Shown: positions 1 to 10,424, counted from the stretch's first letter. The stretch is DNA of 64,000 nucleotides from Microglena sp. YARC (GCA_022414725.1 CM039464.1:52092540-52156539); one strand, 5' to 3'. Program-made: numbers and translations. Notes: generated by a model from the sequence alone, not told the origin.

Positions 1-1650
1 GCGGATGACGCTGCATGTGAAGCACAGGCGCTAGTGGACAGATGTGATCATCTCAATCAGAACCCCATGAGGATAGCGTGTAAGGCCGGGCGAGCCGACG
101 TCGTCAGCATATTGCTAAAAGATCACAACGACATCCGGGCATTGGAGTACGCCGCTGATGGAGGCCATGTGGATCTGTGCAAGCTTCTTATGGATCTGGA
201 GTTTGCAGGCGAGCACTGCGCCAAGGCAGATGCCAATAATGGCAAGGCACTGAGTGTCGCTGCTAAGGGAGGTCATGTGGATGTCTGCAAGGTTCTGATG
301 AATCCTGAGTTCGCTGGCGAGAAGCACCGTGCCAAAGCTTATACATACTACAGCTACGCACTGAGGATCGCCGCTAGTGGAGGCCATCTAGATGTCTGCA
401 AGGTTCTGATGAATCCTGAGTTCGCGGGCGAGAAGCACCGGGCCAAGGCAGATGAAAACAACAGTGATGCACTGAGGTTCGCCGCTCGGGGAGGCCATCT
501 CGATGTCTGCAAGATTCTGATGAATCCTTTGTTCGCGGGCGAGGAGCACCGGGCCAAGGCAAATGCCATTGACAGTCTAGCACTGATGATCGCCGCTAGT
601 GGAGGCCATCTCGATGTCTGCAATGTTTTGATGAATCCTGAGTTCGCGGGCGAGGAGCACCGAGCCAAGGCAGATGAGAACAACAGTGATGCACTAAGTG
701 CCGCCTCTGCGAGAGGCCATCTCGATGTCTGCAAGGTTCTGATGGATCCTGAGTTCGCAGGCGAGGAGCACCGAGCCAAAGCTGATTCATTATACAGCAA
801 GGCACTAAGTGCCGCCGCTAGTGGAGGCCATCTCGATGTCTGCAAGATTCTGATGGATCCTGAGTTCGCTGGCGAGGAGCACCGGGCCAAGGCAGATTCA
901 TTATGCAGCAAGGCACTAAGTGCCGCCGCTATTGGAGGCCATCTCGATATCTGCAAGGTTCTGATGGATCCTTTGTTAGCGGGCGAGGAGCACCGAGCCA
1001 AGGCAGATGACATTAACTGCCATGCACTGAGGTTCGCCGCTAGTGGAGGCCATCTCGATGTCTGCAAGATTCTGATGAATCCTGAGTTCGCGGGCGAGGA
1101 GCACCGGGCCAAGGCAGATGACATTAACAGCCAGGCACTGAGGTTCGCCGCTAGTGGAGGCTATCTCGATGTCTGCAAGATTCTGATGAATCCTTTGTTC
1201 GCGGGCGAGGAGCACCGAGCCAAAGCAGATGACGACAACAGTCAGGCACTGAGGGCTGGCGCTAAGGGAGGTCATGTGGATGTGTGCAAGGTTCTGATGG
1301 ATCCTTTGTTCGCGGGCGAGGAGCACCGAGCCAAAGCAGATGACGACAACAGTCAGGCACTGAGGGCTGGCGCTAAGGGAGGTCATGTGGATGTGTGCAA
1401 GGTTCTGATGGATCCTTTGTTCGCGGGCGAGGAGCACCGAGCCAAGGCAGATGACGACAACAGTCAGGCACTGAGGGCCGGCGCTAAGGGAGGTCATGTG
1501 GATGTCTGCAAGATTCTGATGGATCCTTTGTTCGCGGGCGAGAAGCACCGAGCCAAGGCAGATGACGACAACAGTCAGGCACTGAGGGCCGGCGCTAAGG
1601 GAGGCTATCTGGATGTCTGCAAGGTTCTGATGGATTCTTTGTTACACTAG
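1..1650 (+). CDS. Ankyrin-repeat protein, 5' partial
   Basis: The frame is open from the first base of the window, so the true start lies upstream; the GTG at 34 is only the first candidate start inside the window. After a less regular N-terminal part it holds about 13 ankyrin-type repeats of 37 residues built around GGHLDVCKxLM and FAGEEHRAKAD. Ankyrin repeats bind other proteins; in giant viruses and poxviruses such proteins often recruit host partners, sometimes to ubiquitin ligases through an F-box, but no F-box is visible here. The last four 111-bp units (about 1200-1600) are almost identical in DNA, which points to recent unequal exchange or gene conversion. The long minus-strand open frames across it are shadows of the repeats. 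Confidence 0.85.
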   Translation, partial: ADDAACEAQALVDRCDHLNQNPMRIACKAGRADVVSILLKDHNDIRALEYAADGGHVDLCKLLMDLEFAGEHCAKADANNGKALSVAAKGGHVDVCKVLMNPEFAGEKHRAKAYTYYSYALRIAASGGHLDVCKVLMNPEFAGEKHRAKADENNSDALRFAARGGHLDVCKILMNPLFAGEEHRAKANAIDSLALMIAASGGHLDVCNVLMNPEFAGEEHRAKADENNSDALSAASARGHLDVCKVLMDPEFAGEEHRAKADSLYSKALSAAASGGHLDVCKILMDPEFAGEEHRAKADSLCSKALSAAAIGGHLDICKVLMDPLLAGEEHRAKADDINCHALRFAASGGHLDVCKILMNPEFAGEEHRAKADDINSQALRFAASGGYLDVCKILMNPLFAGEEHRAKADDDNSQALRAGAKGGHVDVCKVLMDPLFAGEEHRAKADDDNSQALRAGAKGGHVDVCKVLMDPLFAGEEHRAKADDDNSQALRAGAKGGHVDVCKILMDPLFAGEKHRAKADDDNSQALRAGAKGGYLDVCKVLMDSLLH

Positions 1651-1710
1651 ACGGGCGGATGACCACCGTGCCAAAGCAGATGACATTAATAGCCATGTTG
1701 GTTTGTGAAA

Positions 1711-1823
1711 GATTCTCTACATTTCGATAGTTATTTTACGTGTCCTCATGTGCAGACACATGTTTTCTGTTGTTTGTTAAAGATTCTCTACATTTCGACA
1801 GTTATTTTACGTGTCCTCGTGTG
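1711..1823. repeat. 71-bp direct repeat, about 1.6 copies
   Basis: A segment starting GATTCTCTACATTTCGA at 1711 recurs at 1782 with few changes. It lies directly downstream of the ankyrin gene and carries no convincing gene. The stretch from here to about 2020 shows nothing else I can support. Confidence 0.6.
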
Positions 1824-2020
1824 TAAACCAAGGAGGCTTTCTCAAGCAGACCCCAGTCCGTTGACTTACTGTCTTCAGGAGATTGATACAATCTAAAAAG
1901 TACACGTCCATCCTCCATTCATCCTCACACATACTGTACCAAGGCGGCGTATCAACAACCGTACTCAAACGAAAGCCGTGTGTATCAAGCAGGCTTGGAA
2001 ATGGAAAAAGTTGAGATCAT

Positions 2021-2491
2021 CTACGTGCGAGGAGATTTAGCTTCGTAATAGCATGGATCGATACAGAATACACAACTGCACGAAAAACATAACAGCAAGC
2101 AGCTCCAGAATGCCCTTTTCCTGAGCGGAGGATACCCGAATAGCCTTACGTAATCGTCCATGTATTCCCATGTGTTTGCCGTGTACGTATTTTCTATCTC
2201 TACAATCTTCTTCAATCGAGCAGCATTCTGGTCGTACTCAATTTTGGCACCAGATAATAGGTGGATTGTCGTTCCGTCAAACGTGAACATAGTCTTATTC
2301 ATCACGTTCGATGATTGCCTGTAGTAGAATGTCTCTTTGTACAGGTCGAGTATTTCTAAACATTTCTTGGCGTCGTCCTCATTATTAAATACCACCGTTC
2401 CATGTAAAATAAAATTTTTGCCATTCCACGTACTGCCTGAAACTGTGAAACACGCATACATGCTGGTATCCAACTTCTTGAAGTTATCCAT
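2021..2491 (-). CDS. Hypothetical protein with Cys-rich hydrophobic C terminus
   Basis: I do not recognise this gene. The start chosen is the ATG at 2491 (MDNFKKLDTSM); an in-frame ATG 12 codons further upstream is possible. The protein is about 156 residues, with a mixed alpha/beta looking middle (FNNEDDAKKCLEILDLYKE) and a C-terminal hydrophobic, cysteine-rich stretch (WSCLLLCFSCSCVFCIDPCYY) that could be a membrane anchor. Composition and the lack of a strong competing frame support it as a real gene. A MITE lies 75 bp upstream of the start. Confidence 0.5.
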   Translation of the reverse strand: MDNFKKLDTSMYACFTVSGSTWNGKNFILHGTVVFNNEDDAKKCLEILDLYKETFYYRQSSNVMNKTMFTFDGTTIHLLSGAKIEYDQNAARLKKIVEIENTYTANTWEYMDDYVRLFGYPPLRKRAFWSCLLLCFSCSCVFCIDPCYYEAKSPRT

Positions 2492-2565
2492 TGTTTCTGT
2501 TTTACACAGAAGAGATAGGGTGCGCAAAGCAATATACTAGACATAGTCTTGATTTCTTATACTTA

Positions 2566-2683
2566 ATGGGCGTTCCTGACTCCCGGTCGATTTTGACTAG
2601 TTGCGAAACATGGTATGGAGCGGATTTGTGATTCCTTCGATCATGTACTTCAAAAAAAACGACCGGGAGACAAGAACGCCCAT
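2566..2683. mobile_element. MITE copy 1 (ATGGGCGTTCC family, 118 bp)
   Basis: The ends are inverted repeats starting ATGGGCGTTCCTG and ending GAACGCCCAT, flanked by TA on both sides (2564-2565 and 2684-2685). The interior matches the other copies (TGCGAAACATGGTATGGAGC) but is shortened in the middle. No coding capacity. TA duplication and length fit a non-autonomous Tc1/mariner-type element. Confidence 0.85.
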
Positions 2684-2759
2684 TATGGTTAAAACTTGAG
2701 ATCGAGATGAAATCGGAAGCAATAAAGTGTTACACTCAATAATGTTAAAGTATATTGTG

Positions 2760-2976
2760 ACAGGTCTCGGGGACCTCTCACAATCGCAAGGCTGCACTGC
2801 ATGCAACTGTTGGGTCAAGGGAAACCGCTTCCATTTTGCAGGGATGCGTGTTGTTGATGGGCTACAAAAAAACATGATGGTGTTCCACTGCCCCGTGGGT
2901 TGCTACACCATTTGGTTACACCGTAAGGTGTGCCGTACCTCAAGAAAACGGTTTCATTTTAGTATTCCGTCGAGTG
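2760..2976 (+). mobile_element. Fanzor-mariner element, 3'-end fragment
   Basis: From about 2775 the sequence matches the last codons and 3' untranslated end of the Fanzor gene at 51952-54296, then the element's right terminal inverted repeat (2951-2976) followed by TA at 2977-2978. Everything upstream in the element is missing. It abuts the tail of the degenerate F-box/ankyrin gene. The segment may still hold a guide-RNA-like (omega RNA) region, because that usually lies at the 3' end of TnpB/Fanzor genes. Confidence 0.75.
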
Positions 2977-2992
2977 TAACGGAGGACCTAGA

Positions 2993-4709
2993 TTCTGTCC
3001 AGATGTACTCGGGCCAGACGCCTCTGGATCCATCAGCAGCAAGCAGACATAGGCGTGACCTTCCTTTGCAGCCTCCCACAAGGCCTAGCTGTCGTTAGAG
3101 TTCGCCAGGGCCCTGAACTCAAGTCCAGCCACTGCTGGATCCATCAGCAGCTTGCAGACATCTGCGTGACCTTCATTTCGCAGCCTCCCGCAATGCTCTG
3201 CTATCGCTAGAGTTCGCCAGGGCCCTGAACTCAAGTCCAGCCACATCTGGATCCATCAGCAGCTTGCAGACATCTGCGTGACCTTCCTTGGCAGCTGCCC
3301 ACAAGGCCCTGCTGTTGACAGAGTTCGCCAGGGCCCTGAACTCAAGTCCAGCCACCGCTGGATCCATGAGCAGCTTGCAGACATCTGCGTGACCTGCATT
3401 GGCACCCACAAACAAGGTCCAGCTGTCGCTAGAGTTCGCCCGGGCCCTGTACTTGAGTCCAGCTACATCTGGATCCATCAGCAGCTTGCAGACATCTGCG
3501 TGACCTTCCTTTGCAGACACCACCAATGCCCAGCTGCCGCTAGAGTTCGCCTGTGCCCTGTACTCAATTCCAGCCACAGCTGGATCCATCAGTAGCTTGC
3601 AGACATCTGCGTGGCCTTCTTTGGCAGCCGCCCCAAGGTCCTGCTGTCGTCGGAGTTTGCCCGGGCCCTGAACTCAAGTCCAGCCACCTCTGGATCCATC
3701 AGCAGCTTGCAGACATCAGCGTGACCTGCCCTGGCAGCTGCCAACAATGCACTGCTGTTTACAGAGTTAGCCCTTGCCCTGAACTCAATTCCAGCCACCT
3801 CTGGATCCATCAGCAGCTTGCAGACATCTGCGTGGCCTTCTTTGGCAGCCGCCCACAATGCTCTGCTATCGCTAGAGTTCGCCAGGGCCCTGAACTCAAG
3901 TCCAGCCACCACTGGATCCATGAGCAGCTTGCAGACATCGGCGTGCCCTTCATTGGCAGCCGCCCACAAGGCCCTGCTGTCTCTAGAGTTCGCCAGGGCC
4001 CTGAACTCAATTCCAGCCACCGCTGGATCCATCAGCAATTTGCAGACATCTACTTGACCTTCATTGGCACACACAAACAAGGCCCTGCTGTCTCTAGAGT
4101 TCGCCAGGGCCCTGAAACTCAATTCCAGCCACCGCTGGATCCATGAGCAGCTTGCAGACATCTGCGTGACCTGCATTGGCACCCACCAACAATGCCCAGC
4201 TGTCGCTAGAGTTCGCCTGGGCCCTGAACTCGAGTCCAGCCGCCACTGGATCCATGAGCAGCTTGCAGACATCGGCGTGACCTTCCTTGGCGGCCGCCCA
4301 TAAGGCCCTGCTGTCGCTAGAGTTCGCCTTGGCCCTGAAACTCAAGTCCAGCCACCGCTGGATCCATCAGCAGCTTACAGACATCTGCGTGACCGGCCTT
4401 GGCACCCACATAGAGAAGATTGTTTTCATTTTGGTTCGCCCTAAATTGTAGGGTCCCCTGAACCTGTACAAGAGGATTGGAAACCAAGCATACTGCTAGA
4501 AGGTCGGCGCGCCCCCCTTTCGCCATCATCTCTCCAACGAGCTGTGGTGGTTTGATCAGTCCGGCAAGGGGCAATCCTGAAAATCTTTTGCGCAGAGTTT
4601 TACACACTAATACAATCTGGGGGTTGGAAGAGAATAGGGCAATACGATCAAGGATGTCACAGGGAACCGACGTTAGGAATGGAAACGATGATCGAGTGTG
4701 AGATTGCAT
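2993..4709 (-). pseudogene. F-box/ankyrin-repeat protein, frameshifted
   Basis: Reading on the minus strand from the ATG at 4709, an F-box-like segment (TSVPCDILDRIALFSSNPQIVLVCKTLRKRF) is followed by about 14 ankyrin-type repeats of 37 residues (ALWAAAKEGHADVCKLLMDP). The frame changes at least three times, near 4330, 4105 and 3589, so the gene is broken or the assembly has indels. F-box plus ankyrin proteins of large DNA viruses recruit targets to SCF-type ubiquitin ligases; that role is inferred from the family. The repeats decay towards 3000, where the gene meets the Fanzor 3'-end fragment. It differs in sequence from the ankyrin gene at 1-1650 but has the same 37-residue unit. Confidence 0.75.
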
Positions 4710-4967
4710 TTCGATGAACATGTGTATGTTCATGCAAGCGCACAGGATGGTATAAATAAATAATGAGTTGGGATAAAACCCTATAACCCTAAAACCATTG
4801 GTTGCACTTGCCTGTCGGTAGCTGTAGCGGTATCTGCAAAGCGGTAGCGGTATCTGCAAAGCGGTAGCAAGACACACACGATGCACAAGTCGACGCCAGA
4901 AACTGAGGACGTTTTGTAAACGATCTTGTCAATACAGATATTGTCTTCACAAAACATTCAAGGACTA

Positions 4968-5122
4968 ATGGGCGTTCCTGCCTCCCGGCCGATTTTGACT
5001 GGTTGCGAAACATGGTATGGAGCGGAATTGTGATTCATTGGTGCTGATGTCTCAAAGCTAGCGGAGGCTCTAAATCCTGATTAGAAATTTTAAAAAATCG
5101 GCCGGGAGACAGGAACGCCCAT
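4968..5122. mobile_element. MITE copy 2 (155 bp)
   Basis: Full-length family member: left end ATGGGCGTTCCTGCCTCCCG, right end the inverted counterpart ending at 5122, TA before the left end (4966-4967). The right-side TA has become TG. The long terminal inverted repeats include CGGCCGATTTT. Confidence 0.85.
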
Positions 5123-5186
5123 TGACTGTAAAAGTTACATCTTCAAAGTAGCCTTAAAAGCAAAGTGCTGGCTCACATCGTGCGCA

Positions 5187-5568
5187 TCAATAATCATTTC
5201 CATTGGTTCCCGCGAAGCGCACGGCCTGTACACAGTGCCCTCCTGCCGACCATTCTCGGACCAGCTCCCGTGCGAGAGAGTCGTACTCGTGTCGAAACAC
5301 CACCCACTTGCTCGACGCGCCCACGTGGCTGAACCTCCTCACGGACTGGAGTTCCCCGTCGTTCCACACGTACACGTTGAGTTCCAGGTCGTCCGGCAAC
5401 GCTCCGAGGCGGCGTTCAGTGCGTGCGTCTTGCCGGTGCCCCGGCGCCCACCACGACCAGGCACGACTTGGCTTCGATTAGGAGGAAGTCGAGGATGATC
5501 CGCGTCTTCTCACGGACGTCTCGCATGTCTCGCGCAATCTCTGTGTCTGACATTGGTGATTCGGACAT
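5187..5568 (-). pseudogene. Small P-loop NTPase, two frameshifts
   Basis: Minus strand from the ATG at 5568: MSESPMSDTEIARDM, a helical N-terminal segment, then SCLVVVG leading to a Walker A motif GTGKTHALNA in a second frame, then a third frame starting LPDDLELNVYVWN and ending at 5187. One indel lies at a GGGGC run in the Walker A region and another just after it. All three pieces read like protein and are collinear, so this looks like one ATPase gene of about 125 residues, broken or mis-sequenced. Its role is unknown; small P-loop NTPases are common in giant viruses. Confidence 0.5.
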
Positions 5569-5708
5569 CGCGATTAAAGTAGATTGTCACACACGACGTC
5601 ACTTTATCAACGGAATACTTAAATGCATCCAAATAAACGGTATAATGAGGCGACAGACGTTATAGTGTATGAACTGTTTCCATTTTTTCCTGCACACAGA
5701 TAATAAGC

Positions 5709-6071
5709 ATGGACTTCACTAATACATCACCAGCTCAGCTAGGCCGCATCATCGCTGACGGAGGGCCAGACAAGAATGCTGCATTGGCTGCACTTGTCCA
5801 AACTGCTGAGCGAGCTGATGAGCGATCTTATGAGGCAGTGCGGGTGGCGCATGCGGCTGTTGAAGCCGCCGTAGCCCTGCTGCTAAAAAACAACAGGTAT
5901 GATTCGCTTTGTTGTCTCTATAACCATTTGAACAACCTAGAGAACATCATCGACAGACTTCAACAGAGAGGAGCACAATGCTGTGATCACGATATCGACT
6001 TGGTGCAATATCGTCATTCAACCAAGTGGCCATGCGCTCTGGTGCAGGGAGGGATTGGAAGGCAGACATAG
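5709..6071 (+). CDS. Hypothetical protein, paralogue of 38297-38779
   Basis: The start ATG at 5709 (MDFTNTSPAQLG) is preceded by ATAATAAGC, also conserved before the sister gene at 38779. The N-terminal half is an alanine-rich helix (ADGGPDKNAALAALVQTAERADE). The C-terminal half differs in length between the copies and one of them may be frameshifted. DNA similarity extends past the stop codon to about 6160, so the whole block was duplicated. Function unknown. Confidence 0.5.
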   Translation: MDFTNTSPAQLGRIIADGGPDKNAALAALVQTAERADERSYEAVRVAHAAVEAAVALLLKNNRYDSLCCLYNHLNNLENIIDRLQQRGAQCCDHDIDLVQYRHSTKWPCALVQGGIGRQT

Positions 6072-6177
6072 GGGGGTTGACCCATTGCGTCATGGAGTTG
6101 TACATGATAATTGGATTAATAGGGAATGGTACTACTTTGCCTCCTGGTATCACCGGATGAGGAAGAGGCTTCAATCT

Positions 6178-6262
6178 GCTGCACCCCAACGTTGCCCAAA
6201 AGCAACGATCTGCAGTCAGGATGATTATAAGGTGTGCCCACTTTATTTGAGAACAACTGTAA
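6178..6262 (+). promoter_or_regulatory. Start-proximal conserved promoter-like block
   Basis: Almost the same 85 bp occurs at 45507-45594. It contains a short hairpin (GTTGC CCAAAA GCAAC), a TATA-like ATTATAAGG and then TTTATTTGAGAACAACTGTA, which ends 2-3 bases before an ATG at 6264. Related sequences sit just upstream of starts at 43619 (minus) and 60775 (minus), always in the same orientation relative to the gene. That placement suggests a core promoter rather than a transposon end. Confidence 0.55.
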
Positions 6263-6263
6263 G

Positions 6264-6494
6264 ATGTCTATGCCTGTTTGTCTTTGTCCAATATATCCAC
6301 CAAATGGGTGCTTCGATCTGTGTATACGATGACATTCCGAGGACATGGTCGTTCGCCTCTCTGCGGATGCGGAAAATGGAGGCGGCCAAGGATTGGTCGA
6401 GGGCAGTGCACTCATGGACGCGTTCTACAAAACGCATGGATACGGAAGGGAAATCGGGCAGGGCGACTACAGCACAACGCCAAATGGACGATGA
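6264..6494 (+). pseudogene. Short unknown gene with one in-frame TGA
   Basis: An ATG directly after the promoter-like block opens a frame (MSMPVCLCPIY) that meets TGA at 6330-6332 and then continues in the same frame (EDMVVRLSADAENGGG, then MDAFYKTHGYGREIG) to a stop at 6494. The downstream part looks like genuine protein sequence. Either the gene was broken by one stop, or translation restarts at the ATG at 6345. Not recognised. Confidence 0.35.
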
Positions 6495-6570
6495 TCATGA
6501 ACAAATGCGCAGTATTCTGCCTGAAGCAGCGTCATTAGTAGCATGTCCTTGACCAAGAACGATTTGCAGG

Positions 6571-6875
6571 ATGAAACATATATCAGATGGAAATAATGTA
6601 CGACATCGCCGTTAGAAAATTGGCGTTAAGAATGGTCGCTGACTTGGGTGTGTTAAAAACTTCTGTGTTTACGAACATCAGTCGTTCTACTCTGTGGAGA
6701 TGGAAACGCTTTGGTGTAAATCGAAAACGACGTGAAATTGTAAGCAAACTTTTTGAGACGAACAAAAGAGTTGTTTGAATTTTTTTTATTGTCAACTCAA
6801 TGCACAACCGCAAGAGGTGTTGTTGCATTTTCAAAAAGTACTCACAATTTAAGATTATCAACTAAAACAGTGTAA
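6571..6875 (+). pseudogene. Tc1/mariner transposase, 5' fragment
   Basis: This matches the 5' end of the transposase at 50167-49700, including the inner part of the terminal inverted repeat (ATGAAACATATATCAGATGG) and the N-terminal helix-turn-helix region (STLWRWKRFGVNRKRR). The frame breaks near 6780, beside a run of T, and similarity ends near 6875. The outer bases of the inverted repeat are missing. Confidence 0.8.
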
Positions 6876-6894
6876 ACAGTGTAAGTTCAAGTGC

Positions 6895-7804
6895 TTGCCT
6901 GAAGGAGCCGAGATGCTCCTGTACATGTGATGCCATCACACGCATGTTCCCACCAGCACTTGTGGTACACCCACGTATTGGAGTCCGGGGCGCCACTGCT
7001 CCGTGTGTGATGTATCATCGTTTGAAATAGACGATTTGCACATGTAGTTGAGGTACTCAGATTGTACGACACCTTGGATTGACAGACGTGCGCATGTGCA
7101 CAAGAACGAATGGAATCCATACAGTTCATCTTTAACCTTGAATTTTTGAGATGCATGGATGCCAATGACAATGAATTTAATCTGCGGAGTTTTTTGATAG
7201 ATTCAACATGTGCGACTGTAAGTCAGTAAATGAGAACACCCAGTACAGGACGCGGATCGTAGTCAGCGTGCGTCGTCTTTGTGTACGCAGCAATGTTAGA
7301 GATCGCCGCAGTCGTCACGACGGTCGTCCAGGAACATCTCATTGTGCAGTTTGTAGCCCAGCGAACGAAGTTCCTTGCACAGAGCCACTTCATGACGTGC
7401 ACTAAACCACAATCCCAAAAAAACAGGTACATAGTCAATGCCTTTATCCCATGCATCTTTGTCGTTAGGTGCCTTGCAATGCCTTTGATATCCAGTTCTG
7501 CGACGGTTGGCGCAATATCCATATCCGGGGGCCACAACCAACACACATGGTGGTCGTGTTGGGCCGCATAATTGCTGTCGGGCGGGATAGTAAATTCTAC
7601 GCAAGACCCATTTAAATGATAATTGCAATCGCATTTATACTCATGCATCTCCAAGCATTGGTTGGAGATTTTTACACCTGAATGCTTAAACAAAAAGAAA
7701 AAAGCACCGGAGCGGTAGACAGTGGAATTGCACAAACTGAGGAGACCGTCGTGCATGGAAGAGACCGCATCATGCATGGAAGAGCGGGGAATCCAATTTA
7801 ACAT
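6895..7804 (-). pseudogene. Unknown gene in several frames
   Basis: The minus strand from the ATG at 7804 reads as plausible protein but in pieces. The first frame covers 7804 to about 7500, a second holds a coherent part near 7440-7300 (GIDYVPVFLGLWFSARHEVALC), and a third covers about 7200-6960 (KFIVIGIHASQKFKVKDELYG). This fits one gene of roughly 280 residues with two or more indels. I do not recognise it. A tract of A and G around 7690 and other short runs are likely indel sites. Confidence 0.35.
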
Positions 7805-7946
7805 CTTGGCTAAAAGCGATTAGCGTTCCGATGTGCGTGTGAAAAATCTTTCTTCTTCATAAAAATGCAAACACTAACACGCAAAACACATACTTATTAA
7901 AAGGCGAACCAATAGACCTGTTGCAACTGGTATATTTCTGCCGTCA

Positions 7947-8312
7947 ATGGCGTTCTATTTTCTAAATGGTGACGTGTGTCACACCGAAATGCGACATGCT
8001 GAATATGTGATAGATAAACAACGTTATGTGAAGCACGTTGCAATCGTAAAAAAAGACAAAGCGTACAGAATCCGAAATCCTGGATGTAAAGGCCGATATA
8101 TGAACTTCATACAAGTGCCATACAATACATTGATATACGCTTATAAACATGGACGCGTTTTCTTCGAATTGCAGCCAGGAAAGAAAAGATATGCAATTAC
8201 AGCTTTAAAAAACGCGTTATACTCCGACAAATCCCCTTGGGATGTAATATTGCAAGGGCGCTATCCTATACATCATTTTAAAGCAGCTCAGCGAAGCGGG
8301 ACAAATCAATGA
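7947..8312 (+). CDS. Hypothetical 121-residue protein
   Basis: Clean open frame from ATG 7947 (MAFYFLNGDVCHTEMRHAEYV) to TGA, rich in aromatic and basic residues (KKDKAYRIRNPGCKGRYMNFIQV). Codon use and even residue spread look like a real gene. No family recognised. An AT-rich, TATA-like stretch (GGTATATTTC) lies about 15 bp before the start. From 8313 to about 9046 I see no gene I can defend; an open frame at 8515-8907 reads as low-complexity and is not supported. Confidence 0.55.
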   Translation: MAFYFLNGDVCHTEMRHAEYVIDKQRYVKHVAIVKKDKAYRIRNPGCKGRYMNFIQVPYNTLIYAYKHGRVFFELQPGKKRYAITALKNALYSDKSPWDVILQGRYPIHHFKAAQRSGTNQ

Positions 8313-9048
8313 AGTAGCTTAAAAGTCAACAACCAATCTGTCATCAAATAATAACGAGCAAGAGCGTATCGAGAGAACTTGTTTTTCCAAACTTATCGGA
8401 AAACATTGTGAAGTATTCGGATAAGGCTTGGGTGCAGTCGGGGACAGATTGGCACACCAGCGTTCAATGGACCATTGCATTATGACAACAAATGACAAGT
8501 AAATGCGATAAAACATGGACTGTATTGAGATTGCAATACTGTCCAACGGAACTCGATGTGCAAAATTACGCTTCATTAATCAACTGCAAATTAAAAGGAA
8601 CTTAGACGCGTACCCGCATCTTATCGGGCGTTATGCTAGTGACATATCCGTAACGCCGCAGAATTGCGCGCTGTATAAAACAACGGAGATGCCCCTTTCA
8701 CCTCTTATCCCCCAGAGGACGGGGAGCGACCGGAGGGGGAGCCCCACAGCTCACATCAAGCAATCCAGACTTGTAAGGGACCTAAATCACTACAATAATA
8801 CCGGATTCATTCGGAACGCCTGCGTCAAGTCATCGCCAAACGGTGGAAACACTGCCAATGTATCGGCAGGACAACACGCAAGATGCGGAAAACCCAACCA
8901 CCTCTGACCCCTGTCGAATTTATAGGCATGCCCAATCCTTGTGTATTAGCTGGAGGTACGAATAGCCGCGGGATCTATAAAAAGACCCTCCTCGCCCCGA
9001 GAATTGCATATTTTTCTTTTATTTCTCCTCCATCATCCGTCTCCATTA

Positions 9049-10424
9049 CACTCGAACGGACAAACTACTAAATGAAACCGACAACTCGGAGATGTCACGG
9101 TACACCTATAGGCTGTAACTTATCTGGACCACACACCTAATGTTACGCGACCCACGGATAACGCCCAGGCAAAAGCTTCTGGAAACAACAATCGATGTAA
9201 TTTTTGTAGTTCCCCATCAACAATCAAACACGCATCCCTGCAAAATGGGAAGCGCGTCTCCCTTGACCCAACCAGTCTCAATGCAGTGCAGCCTTGCCCA
9301 ATTGTGAGAGGCAGAGGAGCGGTCCCAGGTCGAGAAGTGCTGGTTTCTGGAGAGAATCGCCAGTCCCGTACCTCAGGGTACCGCGCCCTTGATCGAGTTC
9401 GTGTTCGTAAGAGAGGGGGCCTAAGCCCACCGCCTCCTGTGCTTTTTCTTGGATTTCGTTTACGTGCTCTGCAGTACACCCCTCACCGGCCAACTTGGGT
9501 CGCTGGATAAGAGACATTTGGAGTCTCCTTCAATTGGGGTGTGACCCAACAACTCGTAAACCTAGGTCCGACACTCTGCCCTTCCGTGGTTATTTTGGAC
9601 ACTTCGACATTTTGTAAAACACATCTCTTCTTGGACACCCCAGGACTTGTCCCAAGACATGCAGGAGTCGTCTTGAACCTACATCCTGTCACACTGACAC
9701 CTCCCTCATCTGACAGAGGCGCTGCAGGACACGCGAACATAGAAATCCCGTAGCACAACGCATACCCCCTGGCTCCGCGCATAGCCTCAAAGTCCGTGAT
9801 TGCAAGAACCATATGCTCACAGCAGAACCTCAAGGTCCAGGATTGATCCAACTTCATGTTGCGTGAAATCCTCTGCCAAAAATGAGTCCATAGCCTTGCG
9901 CTTGCCAACTGTACCTCTGAACGAGTCTGTCTCCGGGATTCTCTTGCTGAAGGAGTGCCATCCTCAACCGCAACTACGCTCGGACAAAAATATCCGCTAA
10001 GTGTTTCATAAGCCGAGACTCATCCATCTGTCCTGGATGCCCCTACTAACGCTGCTCACCTTTCTTCCAACGAAGAAAGACTCCCATCTAGGAACATGTC
10101 TGAGAAACGTTTTACTTGCTGTTTTTTCTGTTTCTCTGATACCACGACTTGTGCTAACAAAAGCTTCCCGACTGATGTTTTGTAAGCTTCCATGTCTTGA
10201 CTTTCATGTCGTACTGCAGATACGTGACCGTAAGCGATATGTCTCGCACTACCCTACCAGATCCACACCCTCAGAACGGACGATACCCATATCGGGCAAT
10301 GTCGTTTGAGTTTATGGTCAATACTGATTTCTGAGCACGCTCATACCTTCATCGTCACAGACCTTCTTACTTGTCTTCTTCAGATCGCATACACGAACCT
10401 GTACTTGTCTTGCCGTACTGCATG
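9049..10424 (-). pseudogene. Fanzor-mariner element copy C, decayed, cut by gap
   Basis: The minus strand matches the C-terminal half of the two better Fanzor genes: RYPEVRDWRFSPETS near 9380, the RuvC-III neighbourhood, and near 10340-10420 the CSTARQVQVRVCDLKKTSK stretch that precedes RuvC-I. Frames change many times, so nothing is translatable. The 3' terminal inverted repeat is still visible in damaged form at 9049-9078 with TA before it (9047-9048). The 5' part is lost in the run of N. This copy has far more indels than the other two. Confidence 0.8.

Noticed and set aside
115..1548. Long minus-strand frames opposite the ankyrin gene
   Set aside because: They are repeat shadows: the same 37-codon period read backwards, with no independent motif.
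8515..8907. Open frame of 130 codons
   Set aside because: The middle is Pro/Ser/Arg-rich with a GC-rich repeat-like tract, and no start context or homology is visible.
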